Source of the DNA: Onthophagus taurus
Taxonomy: Eukaryota; Arthropoda; Insecta; Coleoptera; Scarabaeidae
NCBI RefSeq assembly: GCF_036711975.1
Contig: NC_091966.1
Span: 33,983,501 to 34,047,500, forward strand
Length of the DNA stretch: 64,000 bases
Reading direction: 5' to 3'
In this document: piece by piece, positions 12,578-21,683 of the stretch
Layout of the letters: each line of letters begins with the position of its first letter
Position numbering within the stretch: the stretch's first letter is position 1
The notes under the pieces: model-generated
Told to the model about the DNA's origin: nothing
The model's database searches: none
What the model saw: the letters and a program-made list of their open reading frames with translations, nothing else
Translations under genes and position numbers: made by a program

Positions 12578-13765
12578 GTATTTACAAATAAAAGTGGTTG
12601 TAATTTATACTTTCGTACTTAGAAATTATCGTGGAAGTGTGTGTTAACCTCTATGTAAAAGATTATCTTTAAATAAAATTAAAATCCTAAAAAATGTAAA
12701 TTTAAATAATGCTACGGAGAGTGTATGATAACTGCTAAGATTTAACTGGTTTTAAAGATAATAACAATAATTTTCATGGTTGGTACTAATAAATTTACTG
12801 AAAAGATTAGATTAAGCCTTAAATGATCCTCTTTGGTTCTGTTATAAGTGTGGAGAGTTTCGAAATTGATGAGAATTGATGTCCCTTATCAATTTACAGC
12901 AACTTTCTCTAAACTTCTAAAACCACCTGGAATATTCACCCGAATGTAAAATGCTTAAACTCTCCTTTTGTAAATTTCTACTACTTTCATCGTATGTTCG
13001 ATAGAATAAATCTTCATTGTTTCATTTTCGGCCAGAATTAAGTGTGAGCAACACACTTAATAGCTATGAGAAAATAAGTACTCGATGATGACTTACAGTA
13101 CAATACATAGCATATGCAATTCGAAAAATAAAACAAATAGAGATGGCGCCGTTCTTAGCGAGTCAGGGTCGATTTTATATTCATACGTGTGATATCTACA
13201 ATGCTTGAAGAATTTAAATCGAAAACATTTATATTATCACCTACACTTACATTAACTATAACTTTGAATTAATGATTATCACACAAATGTTTAAATAGTA
13301 TTTGTATAACTCCAATTTAGTAATTGTAACAATAATTATGTGAAACAGTTTTTAATTGTATTAATGTTGACTTATAATGATATTATCAAACACAACGTCA
13401 GGTATTGTTTGCTTACGAATTAGAGATACTCTGTTTATAATTTACAAGAACAAGCAAGATATACAGGTGTCTCTGAATTGCTTGTCCAAACTTCACCAAC
13501 AGTATGGAACAAAACTGTAAAAAAAATCCTATACTATAAAAAAATCCTACATTGTGTTTATGTTGCTTGTTTCTGGAACTTGTATCTCAAAGTTATTGCA
13601 TGTTCCTTTATGTTTATGGTTGCAGAAACAAATGTTCCTATAAGTTGGTTGTTTCCTTAGCGATAAATATCATTAAGAAATTTAGAAACATCTGTAAACA
13701 TATTTGTTTCGGACGCAGTAAAAAAAAGCCTTTCTGCTGTTAAAAGCAGAAAATATGTCGTTCTA
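12578..13765. other. No gene recognised
   Basis: AT-rich. An ATACAGGTGTCTCTGAA sequence near 13459 resembles the ends of the other 'tacaggtgt' elements in this window, but no partner end was found. Confidence 0.4.
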
Positions 13766-14035
13766 GTGAAAAATATTATACATTTCATTGTGATATACAA
13801 AAATGCCGAGTGTTTGTGGAACTCACGGAATACAAATTTTAAAGATAGCTACAAGGAACAAGATTTGTGGGGGGAGATTAGTAAAGCGATTGGTGCTGAT
13901 ATTGATGAAAAAAAAAATAAAAAATTTAGCGGCTCAGTATTACAGGGAAAAGAAAAAAATATAATGGCTATCGTAAATCTAGTGCTAGAACATACAAGTA
14001 CCTAGAATATCTTTCAGACAAAAACTAAATTTCTT
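13766..14035 (+). pseudogene. MADF-domain protein relic, single exon, frameshifted
   Basis: The reading frame gives the start of a MADF DNA-binding domain: YKNAECLWNSRN, then DLWGEISKAIG. At an A-run around 13909-13922 the frame breaks. The next frame continues the domain with KNLAAQYYREKKK and ARTYKYLEYLS. MADF domains begin with a conserved LWD/LWN turn and continue with a W/L-rich helix and a K.LRD.YRRE.K helix, and both halves are recognisable. No introns are seen. MADF genes often accompany PIF/Harbinger transposons, so this is probably a transposon-derived or retro-copied relic. Confidence 0.7.
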
Positions 14036-14480
14036 GTATAGAGATTCGAAATATGTACATTAAAGAAGCATTATGAATCTCCCGTTGCAAGAAACCGAAG
14101 TGTTAGCAGTAGACGTTCCAACGGAGAAATAGCTCTGTAATTAGAGTATCCGTTTTGAATTAAAGGGCTAATTTTGCGCATAACCACTCCAAATCATTGT
14201 TGCTCATATGACAAAAGTTCTTTATTTCCATTGTCGATCCTGGATTCTACTATTAAAGCATCTTTCTTTAATGAACTCATAAGGCTCATGATACCATGCG
14301 TATGTCTTTTTCTGTTTGTGCAAAATAATAATAATAATAATTGCACCCACTGCTGCCTGTAAATCATCATCGCATCACATTGTATTCAAGTACTGAAACA
14401 TAATATACTAGCCTGATGTAGACGGAAAGTTTCTTGTTACGGCAATACGGTGATGAGCGACTATAATAAGTTTTCTTAGT
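14036..14480. other. No gene recognised
   Basis: Contains a short ATA/AAT microsatellite near 14324-14341 and nothing else that I can support. Confidence 0.4.
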
Positions 14481-15140
14481 GTGGACAGAATAATACGTTT
14501 TATGTATGTGCTTTATGTCAAAACATTTCCAAATACAAGATGTCCAGTTAAAGGTGTTTTTGCGACAGTCCATCAACGTCTTTGTGTAACAGGATATTTA
14601 AACGGAATACTTCAGATTGAGGGATTCCAAGAAGCACCAGAACCAATAGGATTGCAGAAAATTCTAAAAAAGGTACCAGGAAATTATCTGTAGATGTAGA
14701 TTCTTTGCATAGTACAGTATGGAACTTGTGCACTGTACCCATAACACGTACAGCAGTGCAGGATATTAGTGAAGCTGATTTTCGACCACGAATGCTATTT
14801 TGTAACTGGTTTCTACAGCAGTGTATCATTTCGAACTTCCAATCCGTTGAGCTTTTTGCGGATTTTTTACTGAAGATGCAATTATGAATTTTGGAATTAT
14901 ATCCGCTAATACAGGATGATTCTCAACCTATACGCATAAATTTGGGGATTTGTTCCTCGAGACAAATAATGGGTAATAGGTGAAAAAAATTGTAGTAAAA
15001 GATTTTTAGTTTCATAGGTATCTGATATATGCGGCAACATCTAGATAAGATGCTTCCCGGAAGATGGACGGAAGGTGGAGGTAGTGCATTGGCCTGGCCC
15101 ATCTCGATCACCCGGCCGCAATCCTCTTGATTCTCCTAAG
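14481..15140 (+). pseudogene. Transposase relic with DUF4817-type N-terminus
   Basis: The first frame (14481-14693) contains FPNTRCPVKG and HQRLCVTGYLN, the hallmark of the helix-turn-helix region of a common insect IS630/Tc1-related transposase (family form: R.P....F..IHQRLCETGS.N). A second frame (about 14770-14880) carries ISEADFRPRMLFCNWFLQQ, matching the segment before the first catalytic Asp. Near 15050-15110 a third frame gives LPGRWTEGGG followed by AWPIS, resembling the RWIGRGG...WPPRSPDL segment before the last acidic residue. At least two frameshifts and several stops make it dead. Confidence 0.7.
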
Positions 15141-15689
15141 ATTAATTTAATTCTTCAAATTTTAAACATGTATTAATTTGCGGCCACAACAAACATTAAA
15201 CATAGAATGTATGACTTTCATACCAAGTCTGGAATCTAGGTATTTGTATTCCTTTCCTAAGTAGTGGCTGTCTTTTCTTTCGCCGGATTATAATTTTTGC
15301 ACTAGTACCCCGGGGATTTATTACTCTAGGGTTTAGCATTTTTTTTGCAAAGCCAAGGAAATCATTTTGACAGATTTTAACCTTCTTTGGTCCAATACTT
15401 ACAAACAATATGAAAATTCTCGGTCATCTTCTTTCCCATTTCTTTTACGTTCTTGATGTTAATCTGATCCAGCAGATATAACTCTTGCAGTTCCCTTCAT
15501 ATCAAAAATGACAGTAAAAAAAACTTAGTAAAAACGAGATAATTTTAATATATGCCTCATTGTCAGGGTTGCTCAATAACTTTTCCTTTTACCTCCTAAC
15601 CCCCGTAGTTTATCTGTGGTTCATTTATGCTCGTTTCGAGCCTTGGCCTCGTAAAATAGGTATTACAGTAAAATTATATTTTACTATGT
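15141..15689. other. No gene recognised
   Basis: No coding or RNA feature supported. The 70-codon - strand frame at 15196-15408 has no family match that I recognise. Confidence 0.4.
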
Positions 15690-16549
15690 AATAGGCATCA
15701 CGCTGGCCACGTGATCAGAATGGGAGAAAAGAGGCTGAGGGAGGCTGAGAACTCCTTAGGCGTTGGAGTCTGACGAACGGTGTTAGTGGCGGGTCTTTAT
15801 TAATCTGATACAACTCGCGGTTGTTTCTTGTTCTCCATCCATCCTCCTCCCAAACTGGCCCAAATATTCTCCTTAAGATCCTTCTCTCGACAGTTTAGAC
15901 ATTCGCGCTTTCCGCCGACTTTTGCGTTAACGTCCATGCTGCACTATCATAGCTTAAAATGAGTCTAATGATTGTTTTGTATATACGCAGTTTGGTTTCT
16001 CGCTGTATATCCCTAGATTTGAATATGGGGATCAATGCAGGATACGCTCTATTGGCCAAGACTGATCTTCTTCTGACTTCTCCTTCCTCTGCAAGATCAG
16101 CCCAGATAATTCTACACCAAAGTATTGATGTTTCTCTTCGTCTGTAGCAGTAACTTTGTCTTCTCCGTGGTGATCCTAAGCCCCACCGTTTCAGCACCAT
16201 TCTTCAGCATTCCATACGTCCGCTCTGCCGCGTTTAATGTTCGGCTCATTATGTTTATGTCGTCCGCATACGCCATAACTGCACTGATTTGTTGATTACC
16301 GAGCCTGCCCTTTCCAACCCCATTTTCCTTATTACATATTCTGGCACTAGGTTAAGAAGGGTGATGGCCAGCTCATCTCCTTGCTTCAAACCTTACGAGA
16401 CCTGAAAGTCGTCAAAACACACGATCTGGTGCCCATCAGTGTGCTCTGAACAAATCGTATCAACTTTGCTGGAATGTCAAAGTGTTCCATGCCCTTGAAC
16501 AGCTACAAATATACTACAAATACAGTCCACAAATATATTATACACGTCG
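15690..16549 (-). pseudogene. RTE-like reverse transcriptase, downstream half
   Basis: Reading the - strand from 16549 down, a TICSEHTDGHQIVCFDDF block leads to GLKQGDELA, then AVMAYADDINIM near 16285-16250 (the RT catalytic YADD box), then thumb/C-terminal coding including SRDIQRETKLRIYKTIIR (about 16035-15980). Stops and frameshifts are frequent. The upstream half of the same RT is at 20911-21450; the two were separated by the LTR retrotransposon at 16554-20910. Confidence 0.8.
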
Positions 16550-16553
16550 TCTC

Positions 16554-16757
16554 TGTTAGCGTTCTTTTATGTGTGGTGCGGCGTTTGTACGATAGATGGC
16601 GTGGGGAGGTTCTTGTGGTGTGTATATTTAAAAACTGGCACATATGTAGTCATAAGGTTTAGAGTAGAGCAGTTTAAAAAACCGTTGGATTAAGTGTAAC
16701 CGTTGGATAATAAAGAGTTGTTTAGCCATTCAGAGGAGTGTGTTTAAATAGTTAACA
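16554..16757 (+). repeat. 5' long terminal repeat
   Basis: 204 bp, TG...CA-ended (TGTTAG...GTTAACA) and identical to the 3' copy. It contains AATAAAG (16717-16723), a plausible polyadenylation signal. The internal sequence after it begins TATCAGAAGTGGGATAGG, a probable primer-binding-site region; the tRNA was not identified. Confidence 0.95.
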
Positions 16758-16791
16758 TATCAGAAGTGGGATAGGGATAAGTTCTACTGTG

Positions 16792-17150
16792 AAGTGACCA
16801 AAAGTCTGGACCTACTGTGAAGTGCGCAAAAGTCTGGACCTACTGTGAAGTGCGCAAAAGTCTGGATCTACTGTGAAGTGCCCAAAAGTCTGGACCTGCT
16901 GTGAAGTGCACAAAAGTCTGGATCTACTGTGAAGTGCCGAAAAGTCTGGACCTGCTGTGAAGTGCACAAAAGTCTGGACCTACTGTGAAGTTAAGTGCAC
17001 AAAAGTCTGGATCTACTGTGAAGTGCCCAAAAGTCTGGACCTACTGTGAAGTGAAGTGCCCAAAAGTCTGGACCTACTGTGAAGTGAAGTGCCCAAAAGT
17101 CTGGACCTACTGTGAAGTGAAGTGCCCAAAAGTCTGGATCTACCGTGAAG
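16792..17150 (+). repeat. Leader minisatellite, 12 units of 28-33 bp
   Basis: Twelve copies of AAAAGTCTGGA(C/T)CTACTGTG occur from 16800 to 17127. The first units are spaced 28 bp and the last three 33 bp (an extra AAGTG). The 33 bp units are a multiple of three and keep one frame open (16985-17203) encoding repeated CPKVWTYCEVK. That frame ends in a stop that overlaps the Gag-Pol start codon as ATGAGTGA. Confidence 0.93.
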
Positions 17151-17195
17151 TGATTTTCGCTGGACAGATTCCACGTCCAAGATTATTCTGGACTT

Positions 17196-20100
17196 ATGAG
17201 TGATCCACATAGTGAGTTGCCGTCAAACAACACCGAACCGAATAAAGCAGAAACAGGGGGCTTTTGTTTCAATTTAAACGAAGCAGGAACTTCGACCATG
17301 GCGGAAAATTCAACTGGAATAGACGGCGGAAATATGCAGAACGTGTTGATCGCACTGACCGAATGTTTGCGAGAAATGCGAGCCGAGACTAATACCAGAA
17401 AAGCCGAACTTGCAAGTAGTAAACCAGAGCAATTCCAAATAATGCCTGACTTAAACAAAACCATTTCAACGTTCGATGGAGATGTTGATTTGTTGTGCGC
17501 CGCAGAATGGATACAAGGTATCGAAAATAGTGCTTCGATGTATAAGTGGCCGGAATGTATTAAAATCGAAACGGCGAGAAACCATCTCGTAGGACCTGCA
17601 CGCGATTGGTATAACGCACGAAGCGGCGATATCCGAAATTGGGATGACTTCAGGGTAAAATTTGAGAAAACGTTCATCGAAACTACTAGTACGGGAGAAA
17701 AATGGGACCGTATGCGAAAACGAATTCAAAAACAAAACGAGTCCGTGATGTCGTATTATCATGATAAATATAAATTATGCAGAGCATTACAATTAAACAA
17801 TAACGAGATAAAAGAGGAGATCTTACGAGGTCTTTATTCGAGAGTGATTGCCGGTAATTTATGCGTTAAGTCTTACGGCGATTTAGATGAATTGTACCAG
17901 GATATCGTAAATAGTGAACGATTAATTGAAAAGAGAAAGGAAGTTCACGAAAAAAGAGAATCAACCACAGGAAATAAAAATACAAAATCACAAGGTACAA
18001 TGTTGCGGAAAAGCGTAGGGGAAAACGAAGGTGAGCAAGATCAACGTAGAAACAAGTCAGAAGGTATAAAATGTTTCCGATGTGGAGGGTTGGGACATAT
18101 GGCATCACAATGTCTAAAACGAGAAGCAGTATGCTTTTTGTGCAACAAACCAGGGCATCAACGTAAAGATTGCAGATGGAGAAAAGAAGATAGTGATAGA
18201 AGGGATGTTCGTGTAATAGAAGATACAACAACGACATACAATAGCGGTATTGAAAAGTACTTTAAGCGAATCCTATTGAACGAGAAAAAGTATGTGGCCT
18301 TAGTCGATCCAGGGAGCGCCGTTTGTACAATTCAAGCTCACTTGGTTGCTGAGAAAAATCGGCAGAAAACAAATATTGAGCTTACGGGATTCGGAGAGGG
18401 AAAACCAGTAAAGTGCAGCGAGAAGATAATCGCGCGGGTAATGGTGGACGAAGTGTTCGTAAATAACGTGGACATTTTTGTGGTTCCAGAGAACGCTCAA
18501 TCCGTGCCGGTGATAATTGGTCGATCTTTTACGGAAGCTCCGGAGTTAGCTTACGCTCGAATTAAAGACAGTCTCGTGTTTGGTTGGGATGATTCATTGC
18601 CGTTTAGTGAAATCAGCGAACTTGATCGATCGCGACGCGAATGTGTGGTGGCTGCTGAGGACGTTATTGTGTCTAACAATTCAATGCAGCTAATCAAAGC
18701 AAAGGTAGCGAACATTGATGTACTTGTACCAATGAAAAACAAAAGTGAGAATCCAAAACAATTTATGAAGGACGACGTGGTTGGGATTGTGCGTGATATA
18801 AACACTATTTCGGAACAAATACCGTCGAAGGAACCCATAACAGTGGATATGCTCCGGGTAGACAGTGAAACAAAGGACGAAGTGATTGACAAATTGGTGG
18901 ATTTGTGCAACGAATATCGTGACTGTTTTGCGTTGAATGTGTCGGAACTAGGATGCACAAATGCGATTACTGTGGATATTGACGATTCGGGGGTGCCGGT
19001 AAGATCGAAACCATATCGCGCAAACATTGACGAGAGAAAAACTATCGCAGAAATTGTAAATGAATGGAAAATAAATGGAATCGTGACGGAGACCGATTCT
19101 CCTTACGCGAGTCCGGTCTTATTAGTTAAAAAGAAAACGGGTGAACCGCGTCTAGTGGTGGATTATCGGAGGTTGAACCAACAGACGATAAAGAAAAACT
19201 TTCCGATAGCCAGTTTGGACGAACATTTAGAAAATTTACAGAATGCCAAATTATTTACGACGTTGGATCTGGCACAGGGCTATCTGCAACTACCCCTTAG
19301 TGAAGCAGCGAAACTGAAAAGAATAATTGAACTTCTTAAAAAGCCTAAACGTATACGACAAGAAGAAGAAGAAGTAAAATTGGATGAGATTGATAACTCT
19401 AGATTAGTACGAAACGTGAAGGTGGGAAAAATAGAGAGAAAACTCTACGTTGTACCGAAAAGTGTCCGGAAAAGTATTGTGGTACAACACCATTATGGAC
19501 AAGGACATTTCGGAGTGGATAGAACGATGGCGAGCATTCAAAAGTATTATTGGTTTGGAGGCATGAGATCATACGTGAAACGTCATATTCGAGCTTGTGT
19601 TGAATGTTTGTTATCAAAGATTCCAAGTGGGAAGAAACCGGGAGAACTACATCCAATATCTGTATCTCAGCGTCCGTTTGGACGCATTCACATTGATCAC
19701 CTAGGACCATTAATTCGTAGCAAGAAGGGAAATGTACACATACTGGTGGTCGTGGACGGGTTGACTAAGTTTGTTAAGTTGTATGCGGTTCGTGATACAA
19801 AGACTGTTTCGACAATTCGTGTATTGAAAAAGTTCATTGATCAATTCGGGATTCCAGATCAAATTGTCTGTGACCGGGGAACAAGTTTTACATCGGACAA
19901 TTTTCGGAAATTCATGACGGAGTGTGGTATTAAACAAACGCTAAATTCGTCTCAATGGCCAAGTGCGAACGGTCAAGTGGAACGAGTAAACCGAACATTA
20001 ATTCCGTGTTTAATGACTGAAAAAGAAGAAGAGGACCGATGGGATACGAATCTAATTCAAATAGAGCAGAATTTAAATCTTGCGGTAAACAAAACCACTG

Positions 20101-20597
20101 GTAAGACGTCGTACGAAGTACTTTACGGGTATTTGCCAAAATTTGGATCCGCTAAATTAAAAACAGTAGCTAAAGACGCGCAGAACGAGTGGATACCATC
20201 TGAAACTGTACAACGTGAAGTGCGCGATGTGATCGAAAAAGAACAAATTCGATATAAAGAACGATATGACCGAAAAAGATATTCAGGTTTAAAATTTAAC
20301 GTTGGTGACATAGTATTTATGAAGCGTGTCGCGAAGCCGGGAGATGGCGAACCGACAAAGCTACAAGATAAGTACCGAGGGCCGTTAGAAGTGATCGCCG
20401 TACTGCCAAGCGACACATATCGAGTGGCAACCTTGGACGTAGAAGACCAGCGAAAGTTTGCCACAACTGCCCATGTATCGCAATTAAAAATATACCAAAA
20501 TCATGAGGAGTCGGATGATGAAACCGAGGAAGAATCACCTCAGATGAGAGTGAGAAGGAGCAAGACGATCCGCCTTGTCGCAGTACTTCAACGATAG
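17196..20597 (+). CDS. Gag-Pol polyprotein lacking RT core and RNase H
   Basis: 1133 residues in one uninterrupted frame. The N-terminal 280 residues resemble a retrotransposon Gag. Two CCHC zinc knuckles follow at about 292-305 (CFRCGGLGHMASQC) and 314-327 (CFLCNKPGHQRKDC). A retropepsin-like segment at about 366-376 reads ALVDPGSAVC, with Pro where Thr/Ser is usual after the catalytic Asp. The first part of RT is present up to FTTLDLAQGYLQLPL (about 686-700), which carries one catalytic Asp. Coding then jumps directly to a Lys/Glu-rich linker and the integrase: HHCC zinc site (HHYGQGHFG...CVEC) and a D,D35E core (HIDHLGP, VCDRGTSF, GQVERVNR). The YxDD box and RNase H are missing. The start codon is the first Met of the open frame and overlaps the stop of the leader frame. 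Confidence 0.93.
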   Translation: MSDPHSELPSNNTEPNKAETGGFCFNLNEAGTSTMAENSTGIDGGNMQNVLIALTECLREMRAETNTRKAELASSKPEQFQIMPDLNKTISTFDGDVDLLCAAEWIQGIENSASMYKWPECIKIETARNHLVGPARDWYNARSGDIRNWDDFRVKFEKTFIETTSTGEKWDRMRKRIQKQNESVMSYYHDKYKLCRALQLNNNEIKEEILRGLYSRVIAGNLCVKSYGDLDELYQDIVNSERLIEKRKEVHEKRESTTGNKNTKSQGTMLRKSVGENEGEQDQRRNKSEGIKCFRCGGLGHMASQCLKREAVCFLCNKPGHQRKDCRWRKEDSDRRDVRVIEDTTTTYNSGIEKYFKRILLNEKKYVALVDPGSAVCTIQAHLVAEKNRQKTNIELTGFGEGKPVKCSEKIIARVMVDEVFVNNVDIFVVPENAQSVPVIIGRSFTEAPELAYARIKDSLVFGWDDSLPFSEISELDRSRRECVVAAEDVIVSNNSMQLIKAKVANIDVLVPMKNKSENPKQFMKDDVVGIVRDINTISEQIPSKEPITVDMLRVDSETKDEVIDKLVDLCNEYRDCFALNVSELGCTNAITVDIDDSGVPVRSKPYRANIDERKTIAEIVNEWKINGIVTETDSPYASPVLLVKKKTGEPRLVVDYRRLNQQTIKKNFPIASLDEHLENLQNAKLFTTLDLAQGYLQLPLSEAAKLKRIIELLKKPKRIRQEEEEVKLDEIDNSRLVRNVKVGKIERKLYVVPKSVRKSIVVQHHYGQGHFGVDRTMASIQKYYWFGGMRSYVKRHIRACVECLLSKIPSGKKPGELHPISVSQRPFGRIHIDHLGPLIRSKKGNVHILVVVDGLTKFVKLYAVRDTKTVSTIRVLKKFIDQFGIPDQIVCDRGTSFTSDNFRKFMTECGIKQTLNSSQWPSANGQVERVNRTLIPCLMTEKEEEDRWDTNLIQIEQNLNLAVNKTTGKTSYEVLYGYLPKFGSAKLKTVAKDAQNEWIPSETVQREVRDVIEKEQIRYKERYDRKRYSGLKFNVGDIVFMKRVAKPGDGEPTKLQDKYRGPLEVIAVLPSDTYRVATLDVEDQRKFATTAHVSQLKIYQNHEESDDETEEESPQMRVRRSKTIRLVAVLQR

Positions 20598-20706
20598 AAA
20601 TCGGAGAGGAATCTACAACTCGACGAATACGAAGAAAACCCACATATTTAAATGATTATGAAGTATAACATCGCGCGGGTGCGCGATTAACATCAGGGTG
20701 GCCGAG

Positions 20707-20910
20707 TGTTAGCGTTCTTTTATGTGTGGTGCGGCGTTTGTACGATAGATGGCGTGGGGAGGTTCTTGTGGTGTGTATATTTAAAAACTGGCACATATGT
20801 AGTCATAAGGTTTAGAGTAGAGCAGTTTAAAAAACCGTTGGATTAAGTGTAACCGTTGGATAATAAAGAGTTGTTTAGCCATTCAGAGGAGTGTGTTTAA
20901 ATAGTTAACA
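20707..20910 (+). repeat. 3' long terminal repeat
   Basis: 204 bp, identical to the 5' LTR by eye. It is preceded by GGGTGGCCGAG, a candidate polypurine-type primer, and followed by the TCTC target duplication. Confidence 0.95.
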
Positions 20911-21450
20911 TCTCTGACATCATATTCCCAGATTTCATTTAGTATCTGCTTAACGGTAAATGTTTGGTCTATGATGGATTTTCCCTTTCTAAATCCTGCT
21001 TGGTACTCGCCTATGATGTTTTCGGCATAACATTGCAGTTTTTGATTAAGAATATATGTAAACAGTTTATACCCTGCACATACCAGCGCAATGCCACGAT
21101 AGTTTCGACATGTAAGCTTGTCACCTTTCTTGTATATGGGGCATATTACCGCCTTTCTCCATTCTTCAGACAACCTTTCTTCTTCCCAAACCCTCTGCCA
21201 ACTCCTCACCTCCAGCCTTCAGCACTTCTGCTGGTATGCCATCAATCCTTGCCGCCTTCCTGTTTTTAAGCTCCGCAATTGCGTCTTGAACCTCATCGAT
21301 GGATATGAGCTCCGTGGTCTTCTCCTCTTCTTGGTTTGTTGTACCATTGTCCACCTCCGTTTGAGGTTCCATATTTAGGTTCTGGAAGTAATTTTTCTGT
21401 ATTTCTGTATTCATTACGAATTCCCCATCTTTTTCCTTTACAATGTTTGT
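20911..21450 (-). pseudogene. RTE-like reverse transcriptase, upstream half
   Basis: The - strand encodes, with one frame change near 21190, RNRKAARIDGIPAEVLKA-like and WRKAVICPIYKKGDK segments. These are followed by NYRGIALVCAGYKLFTYIL, AGFRKGKSIIDQTFTVKQIL and EIWEYDVRD. These are successive RT blocks of an RTE-type element. The protein line resumes across the LTR element at 16549 with VYNIFVD, the next expected RT block, so both pieces are one relic. Confidence 0.85.
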
Positions 21451-21683
21451 AAATAGTGCAACACTATAATAGAGGTGATAAATAAAGATTTTGTGCAAAT
21501 GGTTTTATACAAAAACATGCTAAATGTAGAAATTATACAATTTGATGTTTTCATTTCTTTGTAGAAATTTAGCTAAAAATGTATTATGTTTTATGTGAAA
21601 TTAATTAAAAAATTTGTTTTAGATATACAAGAAAAATTTCACCTTAAAAAAAAGAAAAAGAAAGTTATGATGAAGTTTAAGAT
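21451..21683 (+). other. 5' untranslated region of the PDZ gene
   Basis: A splice acceptor TTTTAG at about 21617-21622 would begin the exon that carries the start codon. A seven-codon upstream frame begins at 21667 and its stop overlaps the main start codon (ATGA at 21684-21687). Confidence 0.45.

Larger units (their letters stand above)
16554..20910 (+). mobile_element. Complete LTR retrotransposon (Ty3/gypsy-like), non-autonomous by in-frame deletion
   Basis: The two 204 bp LTRs (16554-16757, 20707-20910) appear identical base for base and start TGTTAG and end TAACA. A 4 bp duplication TCTC flanks the element (16550-16553 and 20911-20914). Internally there is a tandem-repeat leader followed by one long Gag-Pol reading frame. 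Identical LTRs imply recent insertion. The internal protein lacks most of RT and all of RNase H, so if the element moved it must have used enzymes supplied by a related complete copy. No envelope-like gene is present. Confidence 0.93.

Noticed and set aside
12336..12647. 103-codon frame as a coding gene
   Set aside because: Low-complexity Arg/Leu/Ser content; the block looks more like a 5' untranslated exon or promoter.
16792..17150. CRISPR-like array
   Set aside because: Units are head-to-tail without unique spacers and lie in a eukaryotic retrotransposon leader.
17183..20643. Many - strand open frames opposite the Gag-Pol gene
   Set aside because: They are antisense shadows of the long coding frame and show no domains.
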